Shown here: positions 9,763-18,298 of the stretch, one piece after another
How the letters are laid out: every line of letters starts with the position of its first letter
Position numbering within the stretch: the stretch's first letter is position 1
Program-made: the position numbers and the translations under genes
Notes under the pieces: generated by a model
What the model was told of the DNA's origin: nothing
The model's input: only the letters and a program-made list of their open reading frames with translations
Databases searched by the model: none
Source: Seminavis robusta
Taxonomy: Eukaryota; Bacillariophyta; Bacillariophyceae; Naviculales; Naviculaceae
DNA: 64,000 bases
Assembly: GCA_903772945.1 (NCBI GenBank)
Contig: CAICTM010000234.1
Coordinates: 1-64,000 of the forward strand
Direction of reading: 5' to 3'

Positions 9763-11316
9763 TCATTCCCCCCGTTGGTTGTTGTGTGCATGCTCTGCAT
9801 CTTCATCGAGCAGGCACACTTCCAAACTGGAAAAGGCGTACAACGCTCGACGGTCACCGTCGTCGTGTTGCTGCAAATCCAGCAGGCATTCTCCCATGTC
9901 AAAATCCACACAATCCCGCGTTTTACTGTTGTCATTGTCCGTATGCTGCTGCTCCAATAACTGAATGGTCCGTCGAATTTTGGATTGTACCCGGTGTGGT
10001 TTGGGTACTTTTTCAAATTGATTTTGTCCCAGTCGTTCCCGTACGGCCACAATGAATTTGCGTCGTTGTTTGCGTTCGGAAAAATGTTCCCAATCGGGAC
10101 TCTCGACGTTGACTTGAATGGCATTGTGCACATGCCCTAGGGGTTTGAGGGCTCCCAACAGGAGCGTCGCAGCGTTGTCGTCTGTTGTAGGCGAGTGCAC
10201 GAGATGGTCCAATTCCGGATACGTATCCTTCATCTGTTGCGCAACTTGTTCATTCCATGGAATATCGACTTGTTCGAATAACGTGGGTAGACGGGGTTCA
10301 TCATCCGGCAACAGAGTAGTGAGTTTGGGTCGTTTGTTGCTGTTATGGGCATCGGATGCCTTGGCTTGCGCCGCAGCGCGCTTTCGTTGAAATGCCACAA
10401 AGTGGTATCCCTTGCGTTGTTGTGCAATGATGGTTTGTTCTGTGGAAGATACGGCAGTGGCTCCTGGTTGAGGTGGTGGCATGGTGGGATTGTCGGGTTC
10501 GTTTTCATTGGTATCAGTAGTAGTAGTGTCTGCTGTATTAGTACTTGTGTCAGTAGTAGTATTTTTGGGCACCAGTTTCAAGTTGAGTTTGTTGTTGGGA
10601 TTGTGTTTGTACATGAGTGTTGGTATGTTTTGAGCAGACTCTTGAATCATATCCCAGTCAAATGGCCAATAGGTCTTGTCGGCGATTCCCATGGCATCAA
10701 TCTCATCAATGACTTGTTGTTCGTCTCCTAGTTGTGGCAATTGCAGCTTATTGAGGGCTCCCAGTGGGTTGAGAAAGAGGGGAAAGGATGGATCGTGTTG
10801 AGGTTGCACTGGAACATTTGTTTCGCCTTCTTGTTGTTCGTCCTGCTGCTGTTCAGCTACTGATGGTGATGGTGGTGCTTCTTTCAAAGTAGATTCCTCC
10901 TCTTGATCCATTACTGTCTGTGTTTCTTGTTCTTCCACGTTCTGCTCATCATCCTCATCATTGTCATTGTCAGCAACAAAGAACGTGTCTTGTTCTTTTT
11001 CCAAGACATCTCGAATCCACTTGGCAAACTCGAAATGTCCTTGTGCTTCCACTCGTTGACACCATTGTAGCGCCACACGACGACAGATGCGTTGCGACGC
11101 CACCATCATGTCCTCGGTAATGTGGATTCGTGTTGTCTTAGAATCATCATTGTTGTTGTCACAACTAATGTCCTCTACCTTCCATTGATCACGCCACAGG
11201 GCACCATGGACTTCTTGAAAGACGGATCGGATCCATTGCTTGGCTTGCTGACGGGCAGCAGTGTGGGCCTCAGAGAGTAGTGTTGTACATGTAGGAGGAA
11301 GAGGAGGGGTTGACAT
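9763..11316 (-). CDS. Hypothetical protein, Gln/Asp/Thr-rich
   Basis: The open frame encodes 517 residues from ATG at 11316. An N-terminal helical region (about 1-115, with QQAKQWIRSVFQEVHGALW and VALQWCQRVEAQGHFEFAKW) is followed by a long acidic Gln/Glu/Thr-rich linker (115-290). A basic stretch near 310-335 includes FQRKRAAAQAKA. The C-terminal part has a more ordered block (VNVESPDWEHFSERKQRRKF) and ends in an acidic tail. I recognise no family. Convergent long antisense frames are short and unconvincing. Single-exon structure and consistent composition support a real gene; its role is unknown. Confidence 0.7.
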   Translation of the reverse strand: MSTPPLPPTCTTLLSEAHTAARQQAKQWIRSVFQEVHGALWRDQWKVEDISCDNNNDDSKTTRIHITEDMMVASQRICRRVALQWCQRVEAQGHFEFAKWIRDVLEKEQDTFFVADNDNDEDDEQNVEEQETQTVMDQEEESTLKEAPPSPSVAEQQQDEQQEGETNVPVQPQHDPSFPLFLNPLGALNKLQLPQLGDEQQVIDEIDAMGIADKTYWPFDWDMIQESAQNIPTLMYKHNPNNKLNLKLVPKNTTTDTSTNTADTTTTDTNENEPDNPTMPPPQPGATAVSSTEQTIIAQQRKGYHFVAFQRKRAAAQAKASDAHNSNKRPKLTTLLPDDEPRLPTLFEQVDIPWNEQVAQQMKDTYPELDHLVHSPTTDDNAATLLLGALKPLGHVHNAIQVNVESPDWEHFSERKQRRKFIVAVRERLGQNQFEKVPKPHRVQSKIRRTIQLLEQQHTDNDNSKTRDCVDFDMGECLLDLQQHDDGDRRALYAFSSLEVCLLDEDAEHAHNNQRGE

Positions 11317-11599
11317 TCTTATTCATTTATTCATTGTGTGTCAGCATCGTGCCGTTGGATGATGACAAAGGTCTGAGTTGGGTGTCTGAAATGGCAAAAT
11401 TATTTTATTTCATTCATTTTTGCTGCTCGTGACTGATGAGTCAGCAAAGGATCTTCAGGATCTTTATTTTAGCTTTCTCAACCACAAAAACCAACCACGA
11501 ACTATTTGACCACGAGCACAACCGATCGACGTCGTCGCATTGCTTGTGGTTCAACACCACCTCAGTACTTCCAAAGCAACCATTATATATTGGATCACG

Positions 11600-12937
11600 A
11601 TGAACTCGGCTAGTTGTCGACTGTTGACCAGACGGGTAGCCCAAAGGCTGCTACCCTCCTTACAAAGGACCAGCCTATTGGCCACTACCAGTAGGATACC
11701 CCAACATCGGTTCCTTGCCTCTGCTGCCGTCGTTATTCCCACAAGTAGTCAAGATGCACGATTGCATCCTTGGTTATGGCTCACTGCTGCTGCCACCACT
11801 GCTGCTGTGCTGATGGTGGGATCCACAACAAGAGCTGCTTGTCAAGAAGAAGAAACAGCACCATCCAAAGAGGAAGAAGCATTGCTGGACCCGGACAACC
11901 TGGAGATTGGACCCGACGATCCCTACTACTCCATCCCCGACGACGATGAACCCACCGATTGTTCCATGTGTTTAACTTTTCGACAAGGACCCTGTCGACT
12001 CGATTGGAAGAGATTCGAATTGTGTGTCAAGGACAAGAGTCCGCCCAAAAAGGATGATACTGCTACTACAGAAAATAGTAGTAGTAGTGAAGAAGAAGAA
12101 CCACCCAAAGAAGATCCCACGGCGTGCATGAAATACGCCATGCCCTTTTATCAATGTTCCAGCAAACACGTCAACTCCTACCTCATTTTGGGAAATGATC
12201 AGACCCAAAAAACCGTCACGGAACCATTGCTCAAGACGTACGTTGAGGATGCACCCCACAGACGCCTCTGCTTTGCTCCCGACAACAATAATAATGCAGT
12301 CACGTTGGATTTTACTCAGTGGGAAACCTTTGTCACTACACTTGTTAATCTGGGAGGATCCGTGCCCACTCGATTTGAGTTGAAAAAGACGGGATTCAAA
12401 AGTCCAGCCGATGCATTGCGAGCCACTTGGGAAAAGAAGAGTGACGACAATGACAATCCACAATACCTCATGATGAACGAGGAAGGAGAACCGTTTTTGA
12501 TTACGGTCACGGCGCAAGTTCCCATGGAACAAGCACTGGCGGGAAAGACGGCTGGAAAGAAAAAGAAAAAGACTAAAAAGAAAAAGACAAAACAAAAGAC
12601 GGCACCACTCATGATGACCTTTGCGCTGGACCAACACGGAAATCTCATTGGAGATGCCCGTAACAGCAGTGGTGACGATGACAACAACAAAAACAAAAAA
12701 GAGGAAGAAACTCCTCCTCCGACGCATTTGCCACTGCAGATTCAAGTGGTTCCGGGTGTGACGCAAGAAATCACAATCTACGCGCTCTATGTGCCAAAAG
12801 ACGGGGACTTTCTGGAAGATGGTACCCTCTACGAAAGCAAGCCGTATCAGCTACAGTCGATTACCGAGCAGGCCATGGAAACAGCCAAGGCACAACAACA
12901 AGAAAAGGAAGCAGAAGGTGTGCAAGCATCCAAATAA
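11600..12937 (+). CDS. Mitochondrial GCK/CHCH-like protein
   Basis: I chose the ATG at 11600 (445 residues) because it begins a basic, acid-poor leader (MNSASCRLLTRRVAQRLL) typical of mitochondrial presequences; the open frame extends 60 nt upstream without a better start. A hydrophobic segment lies around residues 55-75. Residues 115-200 contain CSMCLTFRQGPC followed by C-x9-C units CRLDWKRFELC and CMKYAMPFYQC, separated by an acidic linker. This matches the GCK domain or a twin-CX9C arrangement, which forms disulphides in the intermembrane space. A Lys-rich run (about 315-335) precedes a C-terminal predicted beta-rich region. A role in intermembrane-space assembly is inferred from the family only. 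Domain confidence is moderate to high. Confidence 0.8.
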   Translation: MNSASCRLLTRRVAQRLLPSLQRTSLLATTSRIPQHRFLASAAVVIPTSSQDARLHPWLWLTAAATTAAVLMVGSTTRAACQEEETAPSKEEEALLDPDNLEIGPDDPYYSIPDDDEPTDCSMCLTFRQGPCRLDWKRFELCVKDKSPPKKDDTATTENSSSSEEEEPPKEDPTACMKYAMPFYQCSSKHVNSYLILGNDQTQKTVTEPLLKTYVEDAPHRRLCFAPDNNNNAVTLDFTQWETFVTTLVNLGGSVPTRFELKKTGFKSPADALRATWEKKSDDNDNPQYLMMNEEGEPFLITVTAQVPMEQALAGKTAGKKKKKTKKKKTKQKTAPLMMTFALDQHGNLIGDARNSSGDDDNNKNKKEEETPPPTHLPLQIQVVPGVTQEITIYALYVPKDGDFLEDGTLYESKPYQLQSITEQAMETAKAQQQEKEAEGVQASK

Positions 12938-13737
12938 CGCTTCTAGCAAGTAAGAAAGGATTGGGTTTATCATTCTTACATCCGCTTTTGGCTGCACCAT
13001 ACTACCTGGTACCTTGTAGCTAGAAACAGAACCACAGCTACTGTTTTCGTCCATGACCAGGCAAACTTAGAGGGCACTTTTATAGGTGCCAAAAGAAACT
13101 GCCAAGCAAGCAAGGGAGGGGGCGGTCCTCGGTGGCAAATATTAGCAAAATACAGCGGTTTTCCCTGTGATAAATCCTTGAAACTGCAGTCTACCCTCAG
13201 AGTTTGATGGACCCAAAAGGCGCCCAAGATCTCTGTATTGGCCCACGGGTTATGAAGGTGCCAAGAACCAGGCACCTTCTGGGTTGCTACACCTCCAGAG
13301 CTAGCCAACTGATCTGATCTGGTGGCACGTTCTGGCCGACTTTTTCACCAAAATTGGCAGACTTGGACGATGACGTGAGTAAGTACGCTGCATCCCGAAC
13401 CGTCCTCACGTCCACGACTGGATACCGGTATATCTTCGGGACTGGTGAAGTGCGTCCTGACGGCTTGGTTTCAGATTATAACGAAAGTTTAAATTCAACT
13501 ATTCAAGAGGAATGATCCACAAAAACGAAAAATCTAAGAAGATACTGTCAAAAAATCAAAATACCCGGACGCAGTAGGTTTGAGACTTGGACCTGGATAC
13601 CCTGCTTTGCAGCGACGACTGGACCAGGGTATCGCGTTGGATCTTTCATCTCCAAATCTTTCCCATCATAAAAAGAACAATCCAAGCACTTTCAATAGGC
13701 TGCCACATACTCGTACCGTCCAGCATATCGTTGTATC
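12938..13737. other. Intergenic region without a supported gene
   Basis: About 800 bp with no convincing coding sequence on either strand. It presumably contains the terminator of the GCK-like gene and the promoter of the PLAC8 gene. GGTACC- and GGTATACCGG-like motifs are present but unassigned. Confidence 0.5.
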
Positions 13738-14655
13738 ATGTCCAAGTCTGCCATCACGATGAACATGGAGTTGGATGATCCATCAGCCAAGAAAGCGATG
13801 TTCGCTGGCACCAGCAAAGAAGCCGCGTTCGAAGACGAGTTTGCCGAAGGATACATTGCCCCGTCGCACTTCGTTGAAGGTGAAGACCTGCCTGTGGCCG
13901 CCGCCGTCTCGACGACGAAAGGGAAGCAAGAGGACAACGCGGTCCTGCTTCAAATCGTGGCCCCCGCGACCATGGGGGCTGGCTTCAGTCTCTACGTCGA
14001 GTGCGAAGGAAGCAAGTACCTCGTCAAAGTCCCCAAAGGTGGGGTGGAAGAAGGCCAGACCTTCACGGCTCACGGCCGTCCGGGGCAGACTGCCATCACC
14101 GGAGGATGGCGTGACGGTCTCTTCGAGTGTTGTCATCCCATGGAGGGAGAGTTTAGTTGCCTGGCTTGGTGTTTCACTCCTTGCGCTTTTGCGCTCCTCA
14201 TGGATTCCCTCCGGATGGATTGCTTCTGTCGGCGCGACTCGGGGATCCCCCGCCACGCGGTCTTTTATTTCATGTGTGCGCTGGGTATCGTCAACACTGT
14301 TCTCTACATCGCGACGAACCAACAAGCCTTTGATGCGGCCTATACGTCCCCGTACGCCACCCGCACCCAAGCACCACAGCCCGCAGATCCTGTCCTCTCG
14401 TTGACCTTTGTGGCCCTAGTGTGGTACACGATCTTCGTGTTCGTTGCGGTGCGATACTTTGCCCGCCGCAAATACGGCATCCCAGGAAACCTTTGCTTGG
14501 ATTTCTTGGCAACCAAGTTCTGCGCCTGCTGCTCGGCTCTCCAAATCTATCGTCACATGAAGTCCAGCGGACACGAGCCTGACTTGTTCCGCGCCGAAAC
14601 CAAAGCAACATTGGCCCCCCAAGCCGCGTTGGCGTCGAAGGCGTCCTTGGTCTGA
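13738..14655 (+). CDS. PLAC8-family Cys-rich membrane protein
   Basis: 305 residues from ATG 13738. After an acidic N-terminus there is a small domain (about 70-115, FSLYVECEGSKYLVKVPKGG) followed by the PLAC8 region starting GGWRDGLFECCHP. Cys-rich segments (CLAWCFTPCAFALLMDSL, CFCRRDSG and CACCSALQIYRHMK) bracket two predicted membrane helices (HAVFYFMCALGIVNTVLYIA and VALVWYTIFVFVAVRYFA). PLAC8 proteins in plants and fungi include FW2.2/PCR types linked to cell number and cadmium or calcium transport; the substrate here cannot be told. The gene is more GC-rich than its flanks. Family call is strong. Confidence 0.85.
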   Translation: MSKSAITMNMELDDPSAKKAMFAGTSKEAAFEDEFAEGYIAPSHFVEGEDLPVAAAVSTTKGKQEDNAVLLQIVAPATMGAGFSLYVECEGSKYLVKVPKGGVEEGQTFTAHGRPGQTAITGGWRDGLFECCHPMEGEFSCLAWCFTPCAFALLMDSLRMDCFCRRDSGIPRHAVFYFMCALGIVNTVLYIATNQQAFDAAYTSPYATRTQAPQPADPVLSLTFVALVWYTIFVFVAVRYFARRKYGIPGNLCLDFLATKFCACCSALQIYRHMKSSGHEPDLFRAETKATLAPQAALASKASLV

Positions 14656-15212
14656 TAGTTTTGCCCCGTCTCCTCTCTTCCGGTTCTCCGTCCTTCCGTG
14701 GGTAAGTCCATCAATGCATTTCCGAAAACATCACCGCGGAAAAGTCCTTCGCGAGGGGCTCTTTTGAGGTTTAACGTAACTAGCACCAATAAATATATAT
14801 ATATGATAGCAAGTCAAGCCCAGAAAATATATATATGATAGCAAGTCAAGTTCGCGGGTGTCTTCCTTGGGGGTCGGAGAGGCTGCGGTCATCGGGGAGC
14901 TCGTCGGTTTTGGAAGGTTTTGGAACGAAGCTCACAACTCGAAGCTCACACTCCAAAGGACACCCAAAGGACGCCCCACCATGGGATCCCTCGCACGGGT
15001 GTCTAGCTAGCTAGCCCGGGTGGGGAGGAGGAGGAGACAAAGGGCTACAAGTCAATTGAAATGGATACCACTTATTCTTATGGCTCTGCCACAGAAAGAA
15101 AAAACAGCAACGAGCACGGAAGCATGCAACTAGCAAGTCCCTTTCCCGCCAATTGGTTTGTTCGGGCAAGGGGTTTGCCTTACCCCACCCAGCAGCATGG
15201 AATCTCGAGCCA
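14656..15212. other. Intergenic region with a short AT-rich direct repeat
   Basis: No gene seen. Two near-identical copies of a 26-28-bp unit, (AT)n followed by GATAGCAAGTCAAG, lie at 14791-14818 and 14825-14850. CTAGCTAGCTAG occurs near 15002-15013. Confidence 0.6.
14791..14850. repeat. Tandem duplicate of a 26-28-bp AT-rich unit
   Basis: Units at 14791-14818 and 14825-14850 share AAATATATATAT then GATAGCAAGTCAAG, separated by 6 bp. They lie in the 3' flank of the PLAC8 gene. Confidence 0.85.
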
Positions 15213-17201
15213 CTAGACCTTCGCCTTCTTGGACGCCGGTGAACCGCCTGTAGGCTGCTGGGGTCGCTTCTTCCCACTTTCTGTTTTGGCGTCGCCACCG
15301 TCGTCCTCGCCACCGTCAACCTCCATAACCATATGGGTTTTCAAATAATTCATCTGTTCTTCAACTTTTGAATTGTCAGAACGGTCGCTAGGGGGTACCG
15401 TTTGAAGGGAGCCTAGGTCTGCAAGAAAGACTTTCTCGTCATTCCCATCACCAAGGAACAAGATATGGCGCCAGCGCAAATCGCTCTCTTTGTAGACATA
15501 TCCAGCCTTGAGGAAACGCTTCAACTGCTCTTCGATGGCGCCGAGACAGGCTGCTCGCTTGTTCATTGGAATCCGAGTTCCGTATGGCATCAGCAAACTT
15601 GGGAGACCTCTCAGCATAATCGCACGCCCCGTCTGCATCGCTCTCCCAATGGAATCCTTACAACCCTTCCCGTACAGATTCTTCCACCTACTCAACTCCT
15701 CGTTACGGTTCTCCTTGCACTTCGCAATCAATTTCTCATCGTCCTTTGCTCGTTCATCTGGGGTTGCCGCTCTCGATGGCTTGAATCGGTAAAACTTGAC
15801 TGCCGCACGGGCCCCGTTCAAGGAAACAGCCAATGAGACGTCTCCAGTTCCTCCGGAGCCAATTGTGTCCAGCAAGAAAAAATTCTTGGTGTTCGGATGG
15901 GGAAACTCATTTTTCACCTTGAGCTTATCGTCTGTCATCGCAAACCGCAGACCCTGCTCCGTAGCGTAAGCGAACAGTCGGCAACTTAAGTCTTCATTTT
16001 CCTTTGCCTCGGTTACTGTGTTGGCTGTCGCACCGATGCCTGCCTCGATTTTCGCAGTCATTAAGCCAAGTAACAACATCCGAAAGACGTTGCCCTCCTC
16101 TGCCGTGACGCTACCATACAAGAACGCCTTGAAGATTTTCACTCCATCCTTGGCATCGGGCTCAAACGATGTGGCAGGTTGTTTTTTGTCAAACCTTAAG
16201 CTTTTCTCGGATGCCCTTTTCCTCTCTGGGTCGAGGCTGTGCTGCTGCTCGTCTTTCGTCGGTTGCTGTTCTGGTTTCCAAGGTGTTGCCACAGTTTCTT
16301 TCAGCATGCCCAAGGCTTCTTCGAAACGATGATGGTCCATCGGTTTCAAAGACACAAGTCGAATCTTGTTGAAGGTGCAAATGGCACCCAAAGGCCTTTC
16401 CACTCCAGATTGTTTCATGGCCATCAAATACAACCATATTTGCCCAGCCACCCACTGACCCTCGAAAACATCACTACCACCATCATCATCACCTGGTTTC
16501 GCCTTGTTCTTCCGGGGTTTCGCCTGTCGCTTCCGGGACCGCACCTCGACGCTTGGAGATTTCACCTCAATGACAAAAATGATCTTTCGTCGATGGAAGA
16601 CAACGATAATGTCAGGAGTGACGCCGTAGAATGAAATCTCCAGATTGGTCTGGAGCTTGTTGGTGCAGCCCATGCACGCAATGGCATCCATCACCAGCCG
16701 TTCCACATAGGTCTGAATTTTGATTTCGTTTTCATAATTCAAAGGGTAGAGATTTGGCTTGAACTCGCTGAAAATGCGAACAGGATCTTGATCATCGTTG
16801 CCTTCCACTTTGGTTCTAATGGGAATTACCACTTGGTCCAACTGTTTCCAAATTTCAGCGCTGGTCGATGCTTCTTTCTTGTAGATTGCTTTCTGGGGCT
16901 CCATGCCTTTCAAGTAATGTCCTTTGATGCTCGGCGCAACATTACTGTTCAGTTTCAGTGGTGGTAGGGTCCTTCCTCCTTGATAGATGTTCTCAATGGA
17001 GCTAGCCACAGCGGGTGCGTTTTCATACTTTTCCTTAGCCAGCCCATCTCTCTCCTTTTGTAAAATCTTCAGCACTTCGTTTCCATCTTCTTCTCTGTTC
17101 GCAAGAAACAGTTCGCGCATGAGCGGAAACAAAGCGCCAGAGCTCAATTCGCCTCTTCGAGCGTTTTCGAGTCGAGACTGCAGCGTGTCTTCGTCCGACA
17201 T
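15213..17201 (-). CDS. Crinkler-like PD-(D/E)XK nuclease - protein kinase fusion
   Basis: 662 residues from ATG 17201 (the frame also allows an ATG at 17273). An N-terminal helical part is followed at about residues 170-290 by a restriction-endonuclease-like fold. The pattern GVTPDIIVVFHRR...IIFVIEVKSP gives D and E-x-K, and WVAGQIWLYLMAM supplies a downstream Gln. Residues 450-630 form a kinase-like domain: Gly-rich loop IGSGGTGDVSLAV, AAVKFY with the candidate ATP-binding Lys, ESDLRWRHILF at the catalytic loop (the usual HRD is changed) and FLADLGSL in place of DFG. The pairing of a REase fold with a kinase is known from Crinkler-type proteins, which occur as oomycete effectors and also in free-living eukaryotes. 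No secretion signal is visible, so an internal conflict or transposon-linked role fits better than secretion. The tail is Lys-rich and could act as a nuclear signal. Confidence 0.7.
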   Translation of the reverse strand: MSDEDTLQSRLENARRGELSSGALFPLMRELFLANREEDGNEVLKILQKERDGLAKEKYENAPAVASSIENIYQGGRTLPPLKLNSNVAPSIKGHYLKGMEPQKAIYKKEASTSAEIWKQLDQVVIPIRTKVEGNDDQDPVRIFSEFKPNLYPLNYENEIKIQTYVERLVMDAIACMGCTNKLQTNLEISFYGVTPDIIVVFHRRKIIFVIEVKSPSVEVRSRKRQAKPRKNKAKPGDDDGGSDVFEGQWVAGQIWLYLMAMKQSGVERPLGAICTFNKIRLVSLKPMDHHRFEEALGMLKETVATPWKPEQQPTKDEQQHSLDPERKRASEKSLRFDKKQPATSFEPDAKDGVKIFKAFLYGSVTAEEGNVFRMLLLGLMTAKIEAGIGATANTVTEAKENEDLSCRLFAYATEQGLRFAMTDDKLKVKNEFPHPNTKNFFLLDTIGSGGTGDVSLAVSLNGARAAVKFYRFKPSRAATPDERAKDDEKLIAKCKENRNEELSRWKNLYGKGCKDSIGRAMQTGRAIMLRGLPSLLMPYGTRIPMNKRAACLGAIEEQLKRFLKAGYVYKESDLRWRHILFLGDGNDEKVFLADLGSLQTVPPSDRSDNSKVEEQMNYLKTHMVMEVDGGEDDGGDAKTESGKKRPQQPTGGSPASKKAKV

Positions 17202-17603
17202 GGTTTGTTTTGGCTTCGTACGGTAATAAGCTTGGTACGCGTACTGTCGTTGTCCCAACTTGGGTTGCAGCAAGAGTTCTGTTAATAGCTGGCTTCCGAA
17301 GTGTGCTATTTTATGGTATGGGCGAACGGCGGTTACAGCCTAACTTCAGTACAATATTTGCACACAAGATTCGCCAAAGTGTACAGTAACGTAGACAGTG
17401 CCGAATTCAAAAAATGTCACTTAAACAGATTGAGTCTTGTGGAAGCATCAAAGAGTTATTCGTAGAGGTGCGCCGTACCGTTGGAGCCCTCATTTCCTCT
17501 TACTCACAATTTCAATTTCGAAGATACGTACCTTTCCGTGGAGTCGTCGAGTCATTGGATTGGATTCCTACACAGTCAACTACAGCTAAGCTGCTACATC
17601 ATC
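17202..17603. other. Divergent promoter region between Crinkler-like gene and orphan gene
   Basis: About 400 bp separates the two divergent starts. In-frame extensions of both genes reach into it but have no recognisable domains. No clear TATA element was identified. Confidence 0.4.
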
Positions 17604-18206
17604 ATGTTGTTTACTGCTAGTCATGCATTCAAACAGTGGCTAGATGTTAATGATCGCTACCCTTACAATGAGATGAGGAAAACCAGGCAGACTTATGTAT
17701 GCAAGCATGTTTTGCTTGAGGATCAAACAGACAGGGAAGATCCCAAAACTCAGTACTTGCTTGTAAAGACCAGATACCTGTCCAGTGGGATCCTTGAGCA
17801 ACTCATCATGGAAGGGAATGCGCTGCCAATGACTCCTGATCAGACTTGGTTGCTGGATGAGATGTTTGTGTGGGGTGTCAGGCACAGCAATGATTGGTAC
17901 AGTGATGTTCTTGCTGAGCTGGCATGGGAAGTGTATGAACATGAACCTGTCACAAGGAAAGAGATGTGCAAAGAAGCAATCAGACCACTTATGAGAGGAG
18001 TTCTCTATACTCAGTTTGGTGTGTGGCACAGTGAGGCAAAGGAGTTGTTACTCACAGAGTGGAGTCATTGGTTTGACACAGAGTGCTGGAGCAAGCACAA
18101 ACACAACCTAAGTGGTATGACAATCAGTAGTGAGCAGTACATTTCCCACAGAGCTGCATTCACTGCCCATCATGGTGGCTACTCTTACCCAATGCACCAA
18201 GACTGA
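17604..18206 (+). CDS. Orphan protein convergent with the transposase-like gene
   Basis: Translation from ATG 17604 gives 200 residues; the frame extends to 17481 with a less protein-like segment, so I prefer 17604. The sequence is Trp/Tyr/His-rich with a compact, predicted mostly helical pattern (for example DQTWLLDEMFVWGVRHSNDW and EAKELLLTEWSHWFDTECW). I recognise no family. It ends about 90 bp before the end of the opposite-strand transposase-like gene, so it may be an accessory gene of the same element or a neighbouring host gene. Composition looks coding, but there is no independent support. Confidence 0.5.
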   Translation: MLFTASHAFKQWLDVNDRYPYNEMRKTRQTYVCKHVLLEDQTDREDPKTQYLLVKTRYLSSGILEQLIMEGNALPMTPDQTWLLDEMFVWGVRHSNDWYSDVLAELAWEVYEHEPVTRKEMCKEAIRPLMRGVLYTQFGVWHSEAKELLLTEWSHWFDTECWSKHKHNLSGMTISSEQYISHRAAFTAHHGGYSYPMHQD

Positions 18207-18298
18207 TTCATGTCTGTTCAGAGAGAGTTTAAAAGAAAGAAAGCAACAGCTGTAAGACTTGTTGTTGTTTGTTATCCAAGTAGCTGTCAACAGTAACA

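Noticed and set aside
13775-14404. Second-frame open reading frame (209 residues) inside the PLAC8 gene
   Set aside because: Arg/Ser/Pro-rich shadow of a GC-rich gene; the PLAC8 frame has the family motifs.
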